A DNA stretch of 9,598 nt from an uncultured Lachnoclostridium sp. (GTDB taxonomy: Bacteria; Bacillota; Clostridia; Lachnospirales; Lachnospiraceae), in assembly GCA_958425285.1 (NCBI GenBank), contig CATZVV010000050.1, forward strand, positions 1 through 9,598, in the 5' to 3' direction. Shown in pieces: positions 1 to 6,131 of this stretch (its first letter is position 1; the number at the start of each line of letters is the position of its first letter). Below the pieces are notes generated by a model. That model had not been told where the DNA came from, made no database searches, and saw only the letters and a list, made by a program, of their open reading frames with translations. The translations under genes were made by a program, and so were the position numbers.

Positions 1-1685
1 AGCATAATGGTCGTATCCTTCAATCCTTCTGTCCAATCCTGAAGTCCGCCTTCGTACCAAGCGCTCTCTACTTCCTTATAAACAGCAAGAAGAGTTGGGG
101 TATCTCCCATATCGTTCTTTTCCAATATGTCTTTTTGGTTTGTAATAATATCCTTTAAAAGCTTAGCATATTCTGTCGCAGAAAGTCCCAGCGAAGAATC
201 ATTTTCACCTCGCATACCTACCGTAACAATATTCTCAAAATCTTTATTTCTCTTAATTCCATCTTCCCAGAACTGATTTAAAGACTCTGGAATTTGTGTA
301 TAATCCCATAACGCTGCACTTCCTTTTCCCCAGAGTGAAGAATCTACGTAATTTTTCCAAACTCTTCCCCACTCTACGCCTGCCCGGCACATCGGTTCAT
401 GATGTGATGCTCCCATAACAATTCCATAGGCATCTGCATGTGCGGCATTGGCGATAGAAGAAGACTTACCATCTGTACTAAAACAGTTCGACCACATGGC
501 CGGCCACAGATAATTTGCTTTTAAACGAAGTAGTAATTCAAATACATGATCGTAAAAATCCTCATTATATCCACCAAACTTGTTCTTTGTCCATGAAGTC
601 AGAGATGGGGCTTCATCATTTAAGAAAATCCCACGATATTTAACAGAAGGTTCCTTTGAAGTACACTCCAACTCACTCTGTACAAAGGAAATCTGTTCTT
701 TTGTATCAGGGACAGCATCTCCCCAGTATACCCATGGGGATACTCCCATTAATTCAGAAATATGAAATATGCCATATTCCGTACCTCTCTTATCACTTCC
801 AACAACAACAATTGCCTGTTCAACACCTTGACATGGATTATCCACAATCTTAATGATATATGTCTCCCACTTGTCCTTAATTTTCGAAACATCTAACTTA
901 CCGGCACTGATTAGATCGTCAATCACTTGATTTTTCCCAATCGTTCCGGCAATAATTGCTGTCTTTCCAAGTTTAGAAGAATCTGTTACTACACTCGGTT
1001 TTTTGCCGCATACAAGCTCAACATCGCCGGCAAATGCCTCTGCTACTAATGACACTCCATCATAATCATCTCCGGATGCGTCAATAAAAATGTTCGCTTG
1101 TGAAAAAGTATCTGCAATGGTAATCTTTTTTTCATTTTCCGGGGTCGGCGATACCCCCTCATCTGGTACTGAAGAAGCTGTTACCACCGGCACTCCCATG
1201 GATGGAGAAACCGAAGCATTTGGCACACCGCTTCCAATTGGCAGTGCTGAAGTTTTAGACGAATTCTGACTTGATTTCTTAACCTCTGTCACCTTTACTT
1301 TTAAAACAAGCTTCTTCTTTTTCCCCTTCCATTTAAATTTTGCAGTAACTTTGGTATTTCCCTTTTTTCTTCCTTTAATTGTAACGGATGCCTTTTTTCC
1401 TTTTTTTACTGACTTAACAATTTTTGCAACAGACGGCTTACTGGAACTCCATTTCACCTTATCTTTCTTTCCAAAATTCCTTAACTTTACCGTTGCTTTT
1501 TTTCCTACTTTAAGTGAGACGGAACGTTTGCTGAGCTTTGGTTTTGCTGCAGCTGATAAATTCATATTGCTTGCCGGCATCATCATCGCAATCACAAGTG
1601 AAAACATAATGACAATAGCCAGTCCACGCCTTCTCACTCTGGAAATCAATTTCTGATTTCCCCCTGTCTTTTTGATTCTTTTCAC
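1..1685 (-). CDS. Secreted GH115 family alpha-glucuronidase with N-terminal Ig-like domain, 3' truncated by window edge
   Basis: The frame is open for 561 codons from a GTG at 1685 to the left edge with no stop, so only the N-terminal part is present. Residues 1-47 look like a signal peptide: a basic stretch (KRIKK, RVRRR), a hydrophobic core (GLAIVIMFSLVIAMMM) and probable cleavage after SAAA. Residues about 48-135 form a lysine-rich bacterial Ig-like (Big2-type) domain with WSSSKPSVAKI at 79-89. A Ser/Pro/Thr-rich linker runs to about 187. The rest matches the GH115 fold: YRGIFLNDEAP at 350, LRLKANYLWPAMW ending at W398, GASHHEPM around E430 and VTVGMRGEND at 487-496. GH115 enzymes remove (4-O-methyl)glucuronic acid side chains from xylan; export to the cell surface or medium is inferred from the signal peptide. 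The C-terminal GH115 domains lie outside the window. The family call is made from remembered motifs; exact substrate and catalytic residues are not established here. Confidence 0.87.
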   Translation of the reverse strand, partial: MKRIKKTGGNQKLISRVRRRGLAIVIMFSLVIAMMMPASNMNLSAAAKPKLSKRSVSLKVGKKATVKLRNFGKKDKVKWSSSKPSVAKIVKSVKKGKKASVTIKGRKKGNTKVTAKFKWKGKKKKLVLKVKVTEVKKSSQNSSKTSALPIGSGVPNASVSPSMGVPVVTASSVPDEGVSPTPENEKKITIADTFSQANIFIDASGDDYDGVSLVAEAFAGDVELVCGKKPSVVTDSSKLGKTAIIAGTIGKNQVIDDLISAGKLDVSKIKDKWETYIIKIVDNPCQGVEQAIVVVGSDKRGTEYGIFHISELMGVSPWVYWGDAVPDTKEQISFVQSELECTSKEPSVKYRGIFLNDEAPSLTSWTKNKFGGYNEDFYDHVFELLLRLKANYLWPAMWSNCFSTDGKSSSIANAAHADAYGIVMGASHHEPMCRAGVEWGRVWKNYVDSSLWGKGSAALWDYTQIPESLNQFWEDGIKRNKDFENIVTVGMRGENDSSLGLSATEYAKLLKDIITNQKDILEKNDMGDTPTLLAVYKEVESAWYEGGLQDWTEGLKDTTIM

Positions 1686-1690
1686 AATAA

Positions 1691-1698
1691 CCTCCTCC
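1691..1698 (-). promoter_or_regulatory. Ribosome binding site fixing the GTG start of the GH115 gene
   Basis: The minus strand reads GGAGGAGG, 5 nt before GTG at 1685. An in-frame ATG at 1700 would place this strong Shine-Dalgarno sequence inside the coding region and has no comparable site of its own. GTG at 1685 is therefore the preferred start, although an automatic caller might choose the ATG and add five residues. Confidence 0.8.
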
Positions 1699-1738
1699 AT
1701 TTCATTGTATATGATTCTAAGGCAACTACTATACTTAT

Positions 1739-1767
1739 ATAATAAAACAGATTTCGGTTTGCTACAA
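1739..1767 (-). promoter_or_regulatory. Candidate sigma-A promoter for the GH115 gene
   Basis: On the minus strand, TTGTAG (1767-1762) and TATTAT (1744-1739) are separated by 17 bp. The -10 matches TATAAT at 5 of 6 positions; the -35 keeps only TTG. A weak -35 next to direct repeats suits an activator-dependent promoter. It lies about 40 bp upstream of the ribosome binding site. This is inferred from sequence match only. Confidence 0.45.
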
Positions 1768-1775
1768 TTACATTA

Positions 1776-1811
1776 ATTGACCGATGGTTTGCAATTATTG
1801 ACCGATGGTTT
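1776..1811. promoter_or_regulatory. Two 15-bp direct repeats, 21-bp period: probable operator
   Basis: ATTGACCGATGGTTT occurs identically at 1776-1790 and 1797-1811 (plus-strand reading), exactly two helical turns apart. The pair ends 8 bp upstream of the candidate -35 of the GH115 gene and starts just beyond the stop codon of the uridylyltransferase gene. Tandem half-sites with about 21-bp spacing are typical of AraC/XylS-type activators and some response regulators that bind one DNA face and recruit polymerase. The regulator is not encoded in the window, so its identity is unknown. Confidence 0.55.
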
Positions 1812-1815
1812 CTAA

Positions 1816-3042
1816 TTACAAAAGAATTCCATTTTTTTTCATTAACACCCGTGCTGTATCAAGAGAATCTACGCCTGTTCTGTTTTTAATTGGCGCAAAC
1901 TCTTTTTCACGTTCCACTTCAAAAGAAAGGCAATTATCCATCATATGAATCATATCTAAAACAAGTGTTTCAAATTTATAACCATTTGGTTTCTCTGGTT
2001 TTACTTTATTTCCATATTCGTCGATATATGGAATCTTTTTCTCTACAACATGAACAGGCATATTCCGATTCATAATATCTGTCAGCGTATGCACTTCAAA
2101 CAAATAATTTAATATAACACCATAATTATAGGATAATGTCCCATCTGATTCCCTGGAATGAATCATCTCTTCTGTCATTTCATAATATTCTACAATCGAA
2201 GGCTTTCCATCCTCTAAACAAAGCACACCTACTTTTTCATTTGGATCTGCCTTTGCAACCACCTTAGCACCACAAACACAGCCGGCTTCTATCGTGGCTC
2301 CTACAAACACAGGATCTGCAATTCTTTGTAATACATTATCAACTGCAAATACATTCAGCCATTCAACACCGAGTTCCTTCATTTTTGTTAAAAGCCCGGC
2401 TTTTGCCAACGATGAGAACCATCCTCCATTTCCATTCGGAGATGTGGAAAGCTTTGACTTGTCTTCCATATAAATTTTTCCATCATAACTAACAGAAGGA
2501 GCCATTTCCTGTACAAAAAAGAAGATTAAGTTTTTATCATAGCCAAAATAATCATGCTCTGCGAAGAATCCCCTTGTGTCTGCATCATTCTTCTCACTTG
2601 TCATAATGAACAACGGCACATAACAACCGACTTTTTTCACTACAGCCAAAAGATTATGTACCAACTGCTCAAATAAGTATAGTTCCCTCGTTATTCCGAC
2701 ATTCAACATGCCTTTGGGCTTATCTAACCCAAGTCTGGTCCCCTGGCCGCCCGCCAGTAATACAGCTCCCACCTTGCTTTGTTTCATGGCTTCAATTCCA
2801 GTCTTTTCAAAATGCTCTTTTTCACGTTCAATCTGTGCCAATGTCTTGGCTCCCAAAGGCTCCAGTTTGCCTTTTTCACCCTCTTTTCCTCGACTCTCAA
2901 TTAAACGAAGTAAGGATAAGTCTAAATCCTCAATCTGCGCAAGCAGACTTTTTTGTTCCTCTTCTGTTAACTCCTTGTAATATTGCAATAAATGCTCCTG
3001 TGAATGAGCCTCTAATTTATTTTTTGCTTCTGCAAATGTCAT
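1816..3042 (-). CDS. UDPGP/UAP1-family sugar-1-phosphate uridylyltransferase
   Basis: The 408-residue product resembles the eukaryote-type UDP-N-acetylhexosamine / UDP-glucose pyrophosphorylase family rather than bacterial GalU or GlmU. It shows the nucleotide-binding loop LAGGQGTRLG at 96-105 followed by KPKG (108-111), SPNGNGG at 201-207 (compare PDGNGG in UAP1), AVDNVLQRIADP at 233-244, a KFE segment at 356 and FAPIKN at 382-387. The family joins UTP to a hexose- or hexosamine-1-phosphate, giving a UDP-sugar and pyrophosphate in the cytosol for glycan synthesis. GlcNAc-1-P versus Glc-1-P cannot be decided from these motifs. The N-terminal 80 residues are helical and charged, as in UAP1 relatives. 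ATG at 3042 is preferred over one at 3078 because AAAGGAG lies 8 nt before it; the upstream codons would read through that site. The gene appears monocistronic, with a long repeat-containing leader. No clear terminator follows its TAA. Confidence 0.85.
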   Translation of the reverse strand: MTFAEAKNKLEAHSQEHLLQYYKELTEEEQKSLLAQIEDLDLSLLRLIESRGKEGEKGKLEPLGAKTLAQIEREKEHFEKTGIEAMKQSKVGAVLLAGGQGTRLGLDKPKGMLNVGITRELYLFEQLVHNLLAVVKKVGCYVPLFIMTSEKNDADTRGFFAEHDYFGYDKNLIFFFVQEMAPSVSYDGKIYMEDKSKLSTSPNGNGGWFSSLAKAGLLTKMKELGVEWLNVFAVDNVLQRIADPVFVGATIEAGCVCGAKVVAKADPNEKVGVLCLEDGKPSIVEYYEMTEEMIHSRESDGTLSYNYGVILNYLFEVHTLTDIMNRNMPVHVVEKKIPYIDEYGNKVKPEKPNGYKFETLVLDMIHMMDNCLSFEVEREKEFAPIKNRTGVDSLDTARVLMKKNGILL

Positions 3043-3050
3043 TTTCCTGT

Positions 3051-3057
3051 CTCCTTT
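3051..3057 (-). promoter_or_regulatory. Ribosome binding site for the uridylyltransferase gene
   Basis: AAAGGAG on the minus strand is 8 nt upstream of ATG 3042. It selects this start over an in-frame ATG at 3078, whose first base is the edge of the 61-bp repeat array. Confidence 0.8.
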
Positions 3058-3077
3058 CGAAACTCTTAATCGAATCA

Positions 3078-3248
3078 TTACAGTTCAGCCATAGCTCAAT
3101 TTCGATGGCGATAAAATCGCCTTCGATTCTGCCTTCCGTTACAGTTCAGCCATAGCTCAATTTCGATGGCGATAAAATCGCCTTCGATTCTGCCTTCCGT
3201 TACAGTTCAGCCATAGCTCAATTTCGATGGCGATAAAATCGCCTTCGA
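3078..3248. repeat. 61-bp tandem repeat, about 2.8 copies
   Basis: Copies start at 3078, 3139 and 3200, each with TTACAGTTCAGCCAT. The first two 61-bp units are identical; the third is identical for 49 bp, then diverges after CCTTCGA. Every unit holds a small hairpin (GGCGAT AAA ATCGCC). In copies 1 and 2 the sequence after this hairpin is TTCTGCCTTCCG; in copy 3 it continues as the complementary right arm of a longer palindrome. Perfect identity implies recent amplification, by slippage or unequal recombination, of the left part of the element that ends at 3352. There is no variable spacer, so this is not a CRISPR array. Confidence 0.9.
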
Positions 3249-3257
3249 AATTGAGCT
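3215..3257. repeat. Hairpin A of the inverted-repeat element
   Basis: A near-perfect palindrome: 13-bp outer arms, a T-T mismatch, 6-bp inner arms GGCGAT/ATCGCC and a 3-nt AAA loop. Neither side is followed by a T-run, so it does not look like an intrinsic terminator. The outer right arm (AATTGAGCT) is missing from the two upstream tandem copies. Confidence 0.85.
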
Positions 3258-3275
3258 TGGGCAGAGCGCCATATA

Positions 3276-3333
3276 CGGAGAGCGAAAACAGACTGTTTGC
3301 AAGCAAGCTTGCACAGGCTGTTTTCGCTCTCCG
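3276..3333. repeat. Hairpin B of the inverted-repeat element
   Basis: A perfect 16-bp stem (CGGAGAGCGAAAACAG/CTGTTTTCGCTCTCCG) encloses a second stem-loop, TGCAAGC (3298-3304) and GCTTGCA (3307-3313). It is the strongest secondary structure in the intergenic region. There is no T-tract on either side, which argues against a simple terminator. It would fold equally well in RNA from either strand. Confidence 0.85.
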
Positions 3334-3355
3334 TGCATGGCTAAACTGTAACTAC

Positions 3356-3383
3356 ATTGTATCATTTTTGAGGAAATACACAA
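3356..3383 (-). promoter_or_regulatory. Candidate extended -10 promoter for the uridylyltransferase gene
   Basis: The minus strand reads TTGTGT (3383-3378), a 16-bp spacer, then TACAAT (3361-3356) preceded by TG at the extended -10 position (TGATACAAT). Transcription would begin near 3349, inside the right terminal arm of the inverted-repeat element, giving a 5' leader of about 300 nt made almost wholly of repeats. No promoter is visible in the 35 bp between the repeats and the gene, which supports this upstream one. A promoter hidden inside the repeats is the alternative. Confidence 0.55.
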
Positions 3384-3391
3384 GGGGAAAG

Positions 3392-3420
3392 TTGTTATTC
3401 CTTTTATTTCGTGGTATGAT
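3392..3420 (+). promoter_or_regulatory. Candidate sigma-A promoter for the malic enzyme operon
   Basis: TTGTTA (3392-3397) and TATGAT (3415-3420) are separated by 17 bp; the hexamers match consensus at 4 and 5 of 6 positions. It points away from the minus-strand promoter, and the two -35 elements are only 8 bp apart, so one bound regulator or local supercoiling could affect both. The predicted leader is about 40 nt, ending in GAGGG before ATG 3468. Confidence 0.6.
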
Positions 3421-3467
3421 AGGTTGTAACAATACGAATATTGAATAGAAATGAGGGAAATGAATCA

Positions 3468-4616
3468 ATGACACAAAATGAAAAAGCTCTGAAACTTCAT
3501 GAGGAATGGAAAGGAAAGTTAGATACAATGCCGAAGTGTCAGGTGAAGACACGCGAAGATTTGGCACTGGCTTATACCCCTGGTGTTGCTGAACCATGTA
3601 AGGTAATTGCAGAGGACAAAGAAGCGGCCTATCGTTATACAATAAAGTCAAATACGGTTGCTGTAGTATCCGACGGAAGTGCTGTCTTAGGGCTTGGAAA
3701 TATAGGGGCAGAGGCGGCTATGCCTGTTATGGAAGGAAAGGCTGTCCTTTTTAAAGAGTTTGGCGGTGTAAATGCTTTTCCAATTTGTCTGGATACTCAG
3801 GATACAGAAGAAATTATTAAAACAGTAGTCAATATTGCCCCGGCTTTTGGCGGCATTAATCTGGAAGACATCTCGGCACCGCGTTGCTTTGAGATCGAAT
3901 CCCGCTTAAAGAAATTACTAAACATTCCTGTTTTCCATGATGACCAGCACGGTACCGCAATTGTTGTCCTGGCGGGTATTATCAATGCTCTCAAGGTCGT
4001 AGGGAAGGAAAAGGAGAGCTGCAAAGTCATTGTAAATGGCGCAGGCTCTGCCGGTATTGCTATCAGTAAGCTACTTCTAAAATATGGATTTAAGCATCTG
4101 CTGCTCTGTGATAAGAATGGAATCCTATCCCAAAATACAACGGACTTAAACTGGATGCAGCAGGAAATGATAAAGGTTACAAACTTAAATAATCAGGAAG
4201 GATCATTGGCAGACGCTTTTGTCGGAGCAGATATATTTGTTGGCGTATCCGCCCCAAATATTGTAACTCCTGAAATGGTTTCATCCATGAATCGGGATGG
4301 AATCCTGTTTGCTATGGCAAATCCTGTTCCGGAAATTATGCCGGATGTTGCAAAAGCTGCCGGTGCAAAAGTAGTTGGAACCGGACGCTCTGATTTTCCA
4401 AATCAAGTAAACAATGTCGTTGCCTTTCCAGGAATTTTCAGAGGTGCTTTAGAGGGACGGGCAGAACAGATTACAGAAGAAATGAAGTTAGCCGCCGCAT
4501 TTGCCATTGCTTCCCTCGTACCGGAGAATGAATTAAATGAAAATAATATTATGCCAGAAGCTTTTGATCCACGGGTAGCGGACGTTGTAAGCGCAGCCGT
4601 AAAGGCTCATATATAA
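3468..4616 (+). CDS. NAD(P)-dependent malic enzyme, short bacterial type
   Basis: The 382-residue product oxidatively decarboxylates malate to pyruvate and CO2, reducing NAD(P) in the cytosol, and links C4 acids to pyruvate metabolism. Family residues are visible: catalytic Tyr36 in YTPGVAEPC, catalytic Lys91 in MEGKAVLFKEFGG, metal ligands Glu133-Asp134 in NLEDISAPRCFEIE and the FHDDQHGTA segment (156-164). The Rossmann loop GAGSAG lies at 191-196. Asp215 after the second strand (LLLCDKNG) fits a preference for NAD over NADP, though this is only suggestive. The length is normal for the roughly 390-residue group lacking a phosphotransacetylase-like C-terminus. ATG 3468 is chosen because GAGGG lies 10 nt upstream and the N-terminus then matches the family; an in-frame TTG at 3441 has no ribosome site. 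The stop codon abuts the next gene, making it the first gene of a three-gene operon. Confidence 0.95.
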   Translation: MTQNEKALKLHEEWKGKLDTMPKCQVKTREDLALAYTPGVAEPCKVIAEDKEAAYRYTIKSNTVAVVSDGSAVLGLGNIGAEAAMPVMEGKAVLFKEFGGVNAFPICLDTQDTEEIIKTVVNIAPAFGGINLEDISAPRCFEIESRLKKLLNIPVFHDDQHGTAIVVLAGIINALKVVGKEKESCKVIVNGAGSAGIAISKLLLKYGFKHLLLCDKNGILSQNTTDLNWMQQEMIKVTNLNNQEGSLADAFVGADIFVGVSAPNIVTPEMVSSMNRDGILFAMANPVPEIMPDVAKAAGAKVVGTGRSDFPNQVNNVVAFPGIFRGALEGRAEQITEEMKLAAAFAIASLVPENELNENNIMPEAFDPRVADVVSAAVKAHI

Positions 4617-5564
4617 ATGCAAAAGAACAGATTGATGTGGGGAGAAAAGCCGTATCATTCTCTTGATTATGAAATGAAGCAGAGGTTTGGTGAAAAAGTA
4701 TATAAAATTGCACTAGATGGTGGTATGACTTGTCCGAACCGGGACGGAACAATTGGTCGAAAAGGCTGTATTTTTTGTAGTGGCAATGGTTCCGGTGACT
4801 TTGCTTCTCCTATTTGTGAATCGGTTACAAAACAAATTGATCAGGGCATTGCCGGCATCCGCTCCCGGAAAACAGTGGGAAAGCGTTTTATTGCTTATTT
4901 TCAGTCTTTTACAAACACGTATGCACCTGTTGAACGGTTGCGTCAACTCTACACAGAGGCATTGTCTCACCCAGATGTAGCTGTTTTGTCTATTGCAACA
5001 AGACCTGACTGTATCAATCACGAGGTTCTTTCCCTCTTGGAAGAGTGCAACCAAATAAAACCGGTTATGGTCGAACTTGGATTACAGACAATTCACGAAG
5101 AGACTGCCAGATTTATACGCAGAGGATATCCTCTTTCCGTATTTGATGCAGTTCTTCGAGAGTTAAAGCAACGTCAAATTGAAACCGTTGTGCATGTTAT
5201 TTCAGGACTTCCATTAGAAAACAAGCAGAAATTTTGTGAAACGATTGAATATCTGTCAGAAAAATCGATTGACGGAATCAAACTTCAGTTACTTCATGTA
5301 TTAAAAAATACTGATTTGGCCTTTTATCTCGGCAGCCCAAAGCTTCATATCTTAGAAAAGGAAGAATATTTCGAACAAATTGCGGCAGCACTCTGTTTGC
5401 TTCCTCCTGAGACAGTAATCCACCGATTAACCGGAGATGGTCCAAAAGAAAGTCTTCTTGCGCCATTATGGAGCAGCCGCAAAAGAGAAGTTTTAAATGA
5501 ATTACACCGTTATCTCAAAGAAAATAAAATCTGGCAATCAAAGGAGTATCACTATGCAAAATGA
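4617..5564 (+). CDS. Radical SAM protein, TIGR01212 / YhcC-like
   Basis: The 315-residue protein opens with the family signature WGEKPYHSLDYEMK and FGEKVYKIALDGG, then a cysteine cluster Cys39, Cys51 and Cys54 (CPNRDGTIGRKGCIFC) that should ligate the [4Fe-4S] cluster. Later motifs are YFQSFTNTYAP (94-104), ATRPDC (127-132), ELGLQT (153-158) and HVISGLPLE (193-201), as in Elp3/HemN-like radical SAM enzymes. No substrate is firmly known for this family, so only S-adenosylmethionine-dependent radical chemistry can be inferred. ATG 4617 directly follows the malic enzyme TAA with no gap, indicating translational coupling. An ATG seven codons in (Met7, before WGEK) is an alternative start, closer to the usual family N-terminus. 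The 3' end overlaps the next gene by 11 bp. Confidence 0.9.
   Translation: MQKNRLMWGEKPYHSLDYEMKQRFGEKVYKIALDGGMTCPNRDGTIGRKGCIFCSGNGSGDFASPICESVTKQIDQGIAGIRSRKTVGKRFIAYFQSFTNTYAPVERLRQLYTEALSHPDVAVLSIATRPDCINHEVLSLLEECNQIKPVMVELGLQTIHEETARFIRRGYPLSVFDAVLRELKQRQIETVVHVISGLPLENKQKFCETIEYLSEKSIDGIKLQLLHVLKNTDLAFYLGSPKLHILEKEEYFEQIAAALCLLPPETVIHRLTGDGPKESLLAPLWSSRKREVLNELHRYLKENKIWQSKEYHYAK
5540..5546 (+). promoter_or_regulatory. Ribosome binding site for the DUF4364-type gene
   Basis: AAAGGAG lies 7 nt before ATG 5554, inside the last codons of the radical SAM gene. It fixes the start of the downstream gene and rules out an in-frame ATG at 5497, which has no such site. Confidence 0.8.
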
Positions 5565-6072
5565 ACCAAATACCATTTATAAATTAATTGTCTTATATAT
5601 GTTAGATAAAGTTCAAATTCCTCTGACAAACCGGATTATTTCGGAATATGTACTCGGAAAGGAATATACAAATTATTTTAATTTACAAACTGCATTTACG
5701 GAATTATTAGATGAGCAGATGATTGCAATTGATATGACATATAAGACAACTTACTATCACCTAACCGATAAAGGAAAGGAAACACTAACCCTGTTTCAAA
5801 GTCAGCTTTCTCCTGAAATAAGGGATGAAATTGAACATTTCTTAAAAGAAAACCATTATTCTATTATTGAAGAAGTAGGCACGTTTACCGATTACCGGGT
5901 TCTTCCAACTGGTGATTATGAGTCGACTTGTGCCTTAAAAGAGAACGGTCACACTTTAATGGAACTAAAGATTACAACCTCTTCCGAGGATGAAGCCGCA
6001 AAAATCTGTGCTTCCTTTTCTGAAAAAAATGAGAGTATTTATCAAGACCTGATACAACATTTGCTTTCTTAA
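5554..6072 (+). CDS. DUF4364-type winged-helix protein
   Basis: The 172-residue cytosolic protein resembles the DUF4364 family found in Clostridia. Residues about 6-80 look like a winged-helix DNA-binding domain: helices in NTIYKLIVLYMLDKV and LTNRIISEYVL, a recognition-helix region LQTAFTELLDEQM and a wing at TYYHLTDKGKETL (66-78), close to PadR/MarR-like folds. Residues about 100-172 form a mixed alpha/beta C-terminal part of unknown role (RVLPTGDYESTCAL, HTLMELKITTSSEDEA). A regulatory role is inferred from the wing; no target is known. It overlaps the radical SAM gene by 11 bp and is the last gene of the malic enzyme operon, followed by an inverted repeat. No transmembrane segment or signal peptide is present. 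Confidence 0.8.
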   Translation: MQNEPNTIYKLIVLYMLDKVQIPLTNRIISEYVLGKEYTNYFNLQTAFTELLDEQMIAIDMTYKTTYYHLTDKGKETLTLFQSQLSPEIRDEIEHFLKENHYSIIEEVGTFTDYRVLPTGDYESTCALKENGHTLMELKITTSSEDEAAKICASFSEKNESIYQDLIQHLLS

Positions 6073-6079
6073 GAAACAA

Positions 6080-6120
6080 GTGAGCGTCCGGGGTAATAAA
6101 TCATTTCCCTAAACGCTCAC
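6080..6120. terminator. Probable bidirectional terminator between convergent operons
   Basis: GTGAGCGT (6080-6087) pairs perfectly with ACGCTCAC (6113-6120), and GGG/CCC inside the 25-nt interval can extend the stem. Read on the minus strand it is followed by TTGTTTCTT, a reasonable U-rich tail for the lon-engB transcript. On the plus strand the tail is weaker (ACTTCTATTTATT). Its place between two convergent stops (6072 and 6132) supports termination from both sides. Confidence 0.7.
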
Positions 6121-6131
6121 ACTTCTATTTA

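Larger units (their letters stand above)
3199..3352. repeat. Compound inverted-repeat element (MITE/REP-like, three-way-junction fold)
   Basis: The outer arms GTTACAGTTCAGCCAT (3199-3214) and ATGGCTAAACTGTAAC (3337-3352) are inverted repeats with one mismatch. Between them are two further palindromes: 3215-3257, with 13-bp arms AGCTCAATTTCGA/TCGAAATTGAGCT, and 3276-3333, with 16-bp arms CGGAGAGCGAAAACAG/CTGTTTTCGCTCTCCG. Folded, the element makes one closing stem and two side hairpins. It encodes no protein. Terminal inverted repeats around internal palindromes resemble a non-autonomous mobile element or REP/BIME-type repeat, but no clear target-site duplication was found and no transposase is present in the window. 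Classification is inference; the inverted repeats are seen directly. Confidence 0.8.

Noticed and set aside
1351..1656. Plus-strand 101-codon Phe-rich open frame
   Set aside because: It is the antisense shadow of the lysine-rich Ig-like domain of the GH115 gene; Lys codons read as Phe on the other strand.
1..1700. GH115 region as a pseudogene
   Set aside because: The frame is uninterrupted over 561 codons with intact family motifs; it lacks a stop only because the window ends.
3078..3248. CRISPR array (regular repeats near 60 bp)
   Set aside because: The whole 61-bp period is identical between copies, so there are no variable spacers, and there are no cas genes nearby.
3215..3333. Hairpins A and B as transcription terminators
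   Set aside because: Neither is followed by a T-run on either strand, unlike the clear terminator at 9064-9097.
3043..3352. Riboswitch or T-box in the uridylyltransferase leader
   Set aside because: No conserved T-box, glmS or other riboswitch core was recognised, and the structure is accounted for by the repeat element.
3352..3651. Minus-strand 99-codon open frame over the malic enzyme start
   Set aside because: It runs antisense through the malic enzyme N-terminus and both promoters, with low-complexity His/Phe-rich content and no recognisable family.
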